Shown here: one piece after another, positions 7,115 to 10,669 of the stretch
Layout of the letters: each line of letters begins with the position of its first letter
How positions within the stretch are numbered: position 1 is the stretch's first letter
NCBI GenBank assembly: GCA_002683735.1
Contig: NYTZ01000052.1
Location: 1-10,669, forward strand
Direction: 5' to 3'
Origin: Flavobacteriales bacterium
GTDB taxonomy: Bacteria > Bacteroidota > Bacteroidia > Flavobacteriales > UA16
Length of the DNA: 10,669 nucleotides
The notes under the pieces: model-generated
Told to the model about the DNA's origin: nothing
Database searches by the model: none
What the model saw: only the letters and a program-made list of their open reading frames with translations
Position numbers and translations under genes: made by a program

Positions 7115-8017
7115 ATGCCCAAAGCCATCCCCCTCTTGGATGCGCGCCGATTCCTCCACGGTACAGCCGAGGAACGTGGCGCGTTCGCCGCCGATCTTCG
7201 CGACGCGTTTTCCCGCTACGGGTTCGTCACCTTGGAAGGACATGGCCTGAACGCCGACAGCGTGTCCCGGACCTACCAAGCTGCAGAATCCTTCTTCGCC
7301 CTTCCCTTGGAGGAAAAGCTGGCCTGTCAGATTCCCGGAGTGGGCGGCAATTTCGGCTACACCCCTTTCGGTCAGGAACACGCCAAAGACCAGGCACGTG
7401 CGGACCTCAAGGAATTCTACCACTTCGCCCAAGCCCACTACAGCCAGCCCGAATGCGACTCGGTTCCCGCCTTCACCGAGGGCGGACGAGACCTGTATGC
7501 TGCCCTCGAAGCCCTCGCCATCGAATTGCTCAAGGCTGTGGCCATGGGCCTCGAACTGCCAGAAGACCACTTCACAGAACAAGTCCGCGGCGGAAACAGC
7601 ATCCTGCGCGTCCTGCACTATCCCCCGGCCCCGGATGCCCCAGCCGACGCCCCTCGGGCAGGCAGCCACGAGGACATCAACCTGATCACCTTGTTGGTCG
7701 GCAGCTCGGCCGATGGCCTGCAAGTACTGGACCGTGAGGGCGATTGGATTCCGGTACAGGCCCATGGCGAACACCTCACGGTCAACGTCGGCGACATGCT
7801 CCAGAACTTCACGGGCGGGGTATTGCGCTCCACCACCCATCGTGTGGTGTTGCCCGAAGGAGAAGGACGCGCGCGAAGCCGATTCAGCCTTCCTTTCTTC
7901 TTACATCCGCAAGGTTCCATGCCGCTCGACCCCATCATGGGCGATCGGGACGCTCACCCCTGCTGGACGGCAGAGGCCTTCCTCAACCACCGCCTCAAAG
8001 AAATCGGCCTGTCCTGA
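7115..8017 (+). CDS. Isopenicillin N synthase-like 2-oxoglutarate/Fe(II)-dependent oxygenase
   Basis: This 300-residue cytoplasmic non-haem iron oxygenase has the plant and bacterial IPNS/ACC-oxidase-like layout. An N-terminal domain (GFVTLEGHGL at about 36-45, with FFALPLEEKLA at 60-70) precedes the jelly-roll core. The iron ligands are visible as His185-x-Asp187 (GSHEDINLITLL) and His242 (RSTTHRVV). Arg256-x-Ser258 (RFSLPFF) would bind 2-oxoglutarate, and LRVLHYPP (164-171) is the usual strand before the HxD. Nothing catalytic is missing. Family members hydroxylate or desaturate small metabolites, and the substrate cannot be read from sequence. ATG 7115 is preferred because it sits directly behind a strong promoter and gives the expected family start; a longer frame upstream only overlaps the glycosyltransferase gene. 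The gene has its own promoter and is followed after 4 bp by a transporter gene remnant. Confidence 0.92.
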   Translation: MPKAIPLLDARRFLHGTAEERGAFAADLRDAFSRYGFVTLEGHGLNADSVSRTYQAAESFFALPLEEKLACQIPGVGGNFGYTPFGQEHAKDQARADLKEFYHFAQAHYSQPECDSVPAFTEGGRDLYAALEALAIELLKAVAMGLELPEDHFTEQVRGGNSILRVLHYPPAPDAPADAPRAGSHEDINLITLLVGSSADGLQVLDREGDWIPVQAHGEHLTVNVGDMLQNFTGGVLRSTTHRVVLPEGEGRARSRFSLPFFLHPQGSMPLDPIMGDRDAHPCWTAEAFLNHRLKEIGLS

Positions 8018-8021
8018 TTCC

Positions 8022-8219
8022 GTGCTCGAATTGCATCCTTGTCACTGCTATGTCACCGGGCCATTCATCCCCATCACGATGGCTGCTCTCCGGCTGATTG
8101 GGAAGCGGTTTAGCATCAGCTCCAATCTGCGCACCTATTGCACCATCGGCGGTGCCGCCCGACTGGCCGACTACTTCCAATTCGACTGGGAAGCCCAACG
8201 CTGGAACCTTCTGAATTGA
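8022..8219 (+). pseudogene. Truncated YeeE/YedE-family (sulfur transport) gene remnant
   Basis: Only about 65 codons remain. The peptide CYVTGPFIPITMAALRLIGK, followed by FSISSNLRTYCTIGGAARL and YFQFDWEAQRWNLLN, resembles the N-terminus of YeeE/YedE inner-membrane proteins (thiosulfate/sulfur transport). These begin with a WYVxGPLIG-like helix, then FGxSSNLRxxC, then FFxFDWKxQxWNL before the second helix. Here the frame stops (TGA 8217-8219) right after WNLL, where the rest of the membrane protein should continue. The 95 bp up to the next gene encode nothing that continues it in any forward frame. No ATG starts the frame; GTG 8022, 4 bp after the oxygenase stop, is the only plausible start before the conserved part. 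A deletion relic is the best reading. A tiny functional protein cannot be excluded. Confidence 0.65.
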
Positions 8220-8314
8220 CCCCATGCCCCTCTCCTTGCCGGAGTAGGGTTTGTTAAGACCTTGACGCAGACGTTCGCGGACTTGTCCCTGTTAATTGAA
8301 CACGGATAAAGCCC
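8220..8314. other. Intergenic region upstream of the HtrA-type protease gene
   Basis: These 95 bp contain no gene, no TAnnTTTG box and no clear terminator hairpin. Either the HtrA promoter is of another class (envelope-stress sigma factors are common for this family, an inference not shown here) or transcription comes from the oxygenase promoter. The stretch may include debris from the deletion that removed the YeeE/YedE gene body. Confidence 0.4.
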
Positions 8315-9799
8315 ATGAACATACGCTCTTTTCTCACCCTCGCCCTGTCTGCTGGGTTTGGCGCGGCGGTCGCTGTGGTCACCCTGACGTTCACAACGCC
8401 CGACAAATCTGCCGTTTTTCCCGTTCAGACGGCCCGCTTCATCTCGCCTCACGTTTCTCCTCCAGCTCCAACATCGGCCGAATCCGAGTCACCAGCAGCA
8501 AGCCCCCCTGCCGGCATCCCGTCTGCCCCCTTGGATTTCCGGAAATCCGCTCGCACAGCGTTAGACGCGGTGGTGCACATCCGCACCGCCCAGTTCGTCA
8601 GTGCGGCACAAGGCTGGTCGCCGTTCTGGGGGCAGAGCGCCCCCTCGAGCATCCAACGCGGATCTGGCAGCGGCGTCATCCTGGACGCCTCCGGGTTCAT
8701 CGTGACCAACCACCACGTCGTGGACGGAGCGGACGAGATTGAGGTGGGGCTCAATGACAACCGATCCCTGAAAGCCATACTCATCGGCAGCGACCCGGCC
8801 ACCGACATTGCGGTGCTCCGCATCGATGCGGGAGACCTCACCGCCTTGGAATGGGGCAACAGCGACGACTTGCAAGTAGGCGATTGGGTCCTGGCCGTGG
8901 GCAATCCCTTTGACCTCACCAGCACGGTCACTGCGGGCATCGTCTCGGCCAAGGCGAGGGACATCCAGCTCCTTCGGCCGGATTTGGATCAGGAGGTCTT
9001 CCCTGTGGAGAGCTTCATCCAAACCGATGCGGCTGTCAACCCGGGCAACAGCGGCGGCGCCCTGGTGGACACTGAAGGCCGCCTGATGGGCATCAATACG
9101 GCCATCGCCTCCCGAACCGGAAGCTATGCCGGCTACGCCTTCGCTGTCCCCGCCAACCTGGCACGCAAGGTCGCAGCCGACCTCATGGAATTCGGCCGCG
9201 TCCAACGGGCGTACCTCGGGGTCAACATCCGCCCGATCAACGAGCCGCTTGCCGCCGAATTGGGATTGCCTGAAGTCGAAGGTGTGCTCGTGGTGGGCAC
9301 CACACCCGGCAGCGGTGCCGAAGAAGCCGGCCTCCAGGAAGGCGACGTCATCCTCAGTGTTGGAGGCACCCCCACCTCCACCCTCCCTGCCCTGATGGAG
9401 CGGGTCAACCGGTATCGCCCGGGCGAGCGCACATTGGTCGAACTGTGGCGCGATGGACAATTGCGGGAATTCGCTGTGGAATTGCGCGACCGGGACGGCA
9501 ACACGGCGCTGATTCAAGCGGCGGAGGCCCCAACCGCGGAGGCAGAGCTGGTTCTGGGCGCCGTATTGATGGACATCGATGGTCGCGTGGTGGTCCAAGA
9601 CCCTGGCAACGGCGCATTTGAGCTGGCGGATGTCCCGCCCGGATCCAAGGTCGTGGCCTTGGACGGTCAAGGGGTGACCACGACAGAAGAGGTCATGGCG
9701 CACCTCCAGGGTGCGGTTGAGGAAGGGCGCAAAGCCACCCTGCTCGAAGCCGAATTGCCCAACGGTCGCCAAACGTGGTTTGGACTCGGCTTGCGCTGA
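8315..9799 (+). CDS. HtrA/DegP-type periplasmic serine protease with PDZ domain
   Basis: This 494-residue envelope quality-control protease degrades or holds misfolded periplasmic proteins. It has an N-terminal membrane anchor or uncleaved signal (about 5-27) and a Pro/Ser/Ala-rich linker (about 44-72). The trypsin-like domain carries the full triad: His134 in TNHHVVD, Asp164 in DPATDIAVL and Ser246 in NPGNSGGAL. The first PDZ domain (about 295-390) begins AYLGVNIRPI and includes EAGLQEGDVILSVGG. The C-terminal part (about 410-494) looks like a weak second PDZ: it keeps DVPPGSKVVALDG but lacks a clear carboxylate-binding GLGV-type loop. Length and layout match Bacteroidota DegP/DegQ-like proteins. 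ATG 8315 directly precedes the signal. The Lon-domain gene follows closely. The family call is firm; DegP versus DegQ assignment is not possible. Confidence 0.95.
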   Translation: MNIRSFLTLALSAGFGAAVAVVTLTFTTPDKSAVFPVQTARFISPHVSPPAPTSAESESPAASPPAGIPSAPLDFRKSARTALDAVVHIRTAQFVSAAQGWSPFWGQSAPSSIQRGSGSGVILDASGFIVTNHHVVDGADEIEVGLNDNRSLKAILIGSDPATDIAVLRIDAGDLTALEWGNSDDLQVGDWVLAVGNPFDLTSTVTAGIVSAKARDIQLLRPDLDQEVFPVESFIQTDAAVNPGNSGGALVDTEGRLMGINTAIASRTGSYAGYAFAVPANLARKVAADLMEFGRVQRAYLGVNIRPINEPLAAELGLPEVEGVLVVGTTPGSGAEEAGLQEGDVILSVGGTPTSTLPALMERVNRYRPGERTLVELWRDGQLREFAVELRDRDGNTALIQAAEAPTAEAELVLGAVLMDIDGRVVVQDPGNGAFELADVPPGSKVVALDGQGVTTTEEVMAHLQGAVEEGRKATLLEAELPNGRQTWFGLGLR

Positions 9800-9811
9800 G
9801 CCTCCATGGGT

Positions 9812-9818
9812 TATCTTG
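9812..9818 (+). promoter_or_regulatory. Possible degenerate -7 box before the Lon-domain gene
   Basis: TATCTTG lies 5 nt before ATG 9824. It differs from the perfect TATCTTTG seen before 10488 by one missing T and has the same distance to the start codon. No clear -33 element accompanies it. It is weak evidence, but it favours ATG 9824 over 9806. Confidence 0.3.
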
Positions 9819-9823
9819 TTGTC

Positions 9824-10447
9824 ATGGGCCGGTCCACCTTTCACCTTCCTTTGTTTCCCTTGGGCGTTTTCCTCTTTCCCGGAGAACAGACCGGCCTGCA
9901 CATCTTCGAGCCTCGCTACCGGCAGCTTGTGGAGGAATTGGAAACTGCGAAAGTCGGTGGTCGAGACAGCGACAACCTGTTTGGCATCCCCTTTCACTTC
10001 GAGGACGTCACCGCCTCCACGGGGACCTTGGTCAAATTGGTTGAGGTCAAGAAAGTCCACCCGGGCGGGCGAAAGGACATCCTGATTGAATGCGTAGGCC
10101 ATTTTGAAACCCACAGTTTCGAAGCCATCTCCAGCCCCAAGCTTTATCCGGCAGGCGAAGTCATTTCCCGGGACATCGCCCTCGACTCCGAACTCGCGCC
10201 ACACCACCGAGCCCAAGTACTCCAGATCAAAGAGATCCTCAGTCAACGGGACATCGATGTGACCGAATTGCCCGGTGACACCATCGAAGACCTAACCTCG
10301 TGGTTGGGGCTTCCCCCGGCCCACAAGCACAAACTGCTGGCCAAGCGGGGGCAGGACCGCGCCTTGTTCCTCGACAGCGTGCTGCGGTGGACGCTGCTGA
10401 TTCTTCAACAGGAATCCAAGATGGAAAGGGGATTCTTTCCCAACTGA
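9824..10447 (+). CDS. Stand-alone Lon N-terminal (LON substrate-binding) domain protein
   Basis: This 207-residue protein begins with the characteristic strand-turn-strand LPLFPLGVFLFPGEQTGLHI and then FEPRYRQLV (about 8-36). That is the start of the Lon protease N-terminal domain, which binds unfolded substrates. The AAA+ ATPase and Ser-Lys protease domains of Lon are absent, so it is not a protease itself. Bacteroidota carry similar short proteins of unknown role. The C-terminal half (about 130-207) is helical (APHHRAQVLQIKEILSQRDI, then a PPAHKHKLLA segment and FLDSVLRWTLLILQQE), as in the helical part of the Lon N domain. ATG 9824 puts the start six residues before the conserved strand; an in-frame ATG at 9806 would add six residues and sit 6 nt after the protease stop. 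A proteostasis link with the adjacent HtrA gene is an inference from position only. Confidence 0.9.
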   Translation: MGRSTFHLPLFPLGVFLFPGEQTGLHIFEPRYRQLVEELETAKVGGRDSDNLFGIPFHFEDVTASTGTLVKLVEVKKVHPGGRKDILIECVGHFETHSFEAISSPKLYPAGEVISRDIALDSELAPHHRAQVLQIKEILSQRDIDVTELPGDTIEDLTSWLGLPPAHKHKLLAKRGQDRALFLDSVLRWTLLILQQESKMERGFFPN

Positions 10448-10474
10448 AGCCGCCACGGCCCGCAGACCCCCGGC

Positions 10475-10482
10475 TATCTTTG
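10475..10482 (+). promoter_or_regulatory. -7 promoter box (TATCTTTG) for the lipoprotein gene
   Basis: TATCTTTG matches the TAnnTTTG consensus perfectly and ends 5 nt before ATG 10488, giving a leaderless or almost leaderless transcript. No TTG is found at the expected 19-21 bp upstream, so the -33 half is missing or degenerate. Confidence 0.55.
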
Positions 10483-10487
10483 CCGCC

Positions 10488-10669
10488 ATGAAGCCTGCTT
10501 CCTCCGCATTGAGACTGAATCCGCTCCGCCACGGCTGGGTGTTTCTGGGTTGTTTGGCCCTGCTTTTCGCTGGGTGTGTGGATGGCGGTTCCCGAGAGAC
10601 CATGCCGGCCAATGTTGCAGAAAAAGGCGATCAAGACCCCGCAGAGCTCTGGCCGGGCCGTCCCAGCCT
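10488..10669 (+). CDS. Putative lipoprotein, N-terminal part (continues beyond window)
   Basis: Sixty codons are visible before the window ends. The N-terminus is a lipoprotein signal peptide: a basic region (MKPASSALRLNPLRHG), a hydrophobic core (WVFLGCLALLFA, about 17-28) and the lipobox FAGC with Cys30. A Gly/Ser/charged stretch follows (VDGGSRETMPANVAEKGDQD), such as commonly forms the flexible tether of outer-membrane lipoproteins. The globular domain lies outside the window, so no family can be assigned. The start is well supported by the -7 box 5 nt upstream and the signal peptide that begins right at this ATG. Confidence 0.75.
   Translation, partial: MKPASSALRLNPLRHGWVFLGCLALLFAGCVDGGSRETMPANVAEKGDQDPAELWPGRPS

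Noticed and set aside
7067..7840. Minus-strand open frame of 257 codons
   Set aside because: It is antisense to the oxygenase gene, whose iron and 2-oxoglutarate ligands are all present.
8220..8314. Frameshifted continuation of the YeeE/YedE gene
   Set aside because: The three forward frames after 8219 were read. None resembles the rest of a YeeE/YedE protein, and the space is far too short for the missing part.
8270..8314. TTAATTGA as a -7 box for the HtrA gene
   Set aside because: It fails the fixed positions of TAnnTTTG and has no properly spaced upstream TTG.
8561..10246. Minus-strand open frame of 561 codons
   Set aside because: It is antisense to the HtrA and Lon-domain genes, its product has no recognisable domain and is His/Gly/Asp-rich in the way expected of antisense GC-rich DNA, and the opposite-strand genes have complete catalytic motifs.
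1..10669. tRNA, rRNA, CRISPR array, insertion sequence or prophage features
   Set aside because: No tRNA cloverleaf, rRNA stretch, regularly spaced repeats, transposase motif or terminal inverted repeats were seen. Nearly all bases are accounted for by protein genes.

Overview
The window looks like ordinary chromosome from a GC-rich member of the Bacteroidota, probably a free-living aquatic lineage. Three things support this. Two start codons follow perfect TAnnTTTG boxes, the Bacteroidota-type -7 promoter element. Shine-Dalgarno sequences are largely absent. Several proteins, namely the LptF/G permease, the choice-of-anchor B protein, the M49 lipoprotein and the YeeE-like fragment, resemble Bacteroidota members of their families. 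The species is not identifiable. GC-rich third codon positions produce many long spurious antisense frames.

Left part (1-3140, minus strand): a membrane-anchored M49 peptidase (dipeptidyl-peptidase III family lipoprotein) is followed, with a one-base stop/start overlap, by a 98-residue antitoxin-like protein with no toxin beside it. After that comes the N-terminal 271 residues of a secreted LVIVD-repeat (choice-of-anchor B) protein that runs off the window. The three genes are packed as one likely transcript.

Centre (3250-7083, plus strand): across a 109-bp divergent intergenic region holding a 7-bp-arm inverted repeat lies a tight three-gene unit. It contains an LptF/LptG-type permease and two GT4-like glycosyltransferases, the latter two overlapping by 8 bp. 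The set suggests synthesis and export of a surface glycolipid or lipopolysaccharide.

Right part (7115-10669, plus strand): an isopenicillin-N-synthase-like 2OG-Fe(II) oxygenase sits directly behind a near-consensus promoter whose -7 box is only 4 nt from the ATG. It is followed by the amputated N-terminus (about 65 codons) of a YeeE/YedE sulfur transporter. Then come an HtrA/DegP-type periplasmic protease, a stand-alone Lon N-terminal-domain protein, and the beginning of a lipoprotein behind another perfect -7 box.

I found no RNA genes, CRISPR array, insertion sequence or obvious novel multi-gene system. The best second-look items are the YeeE/YedE remnant, the orphan antitoxin, and the promoters that imply leaderless or nearly leaderless mRNAs.
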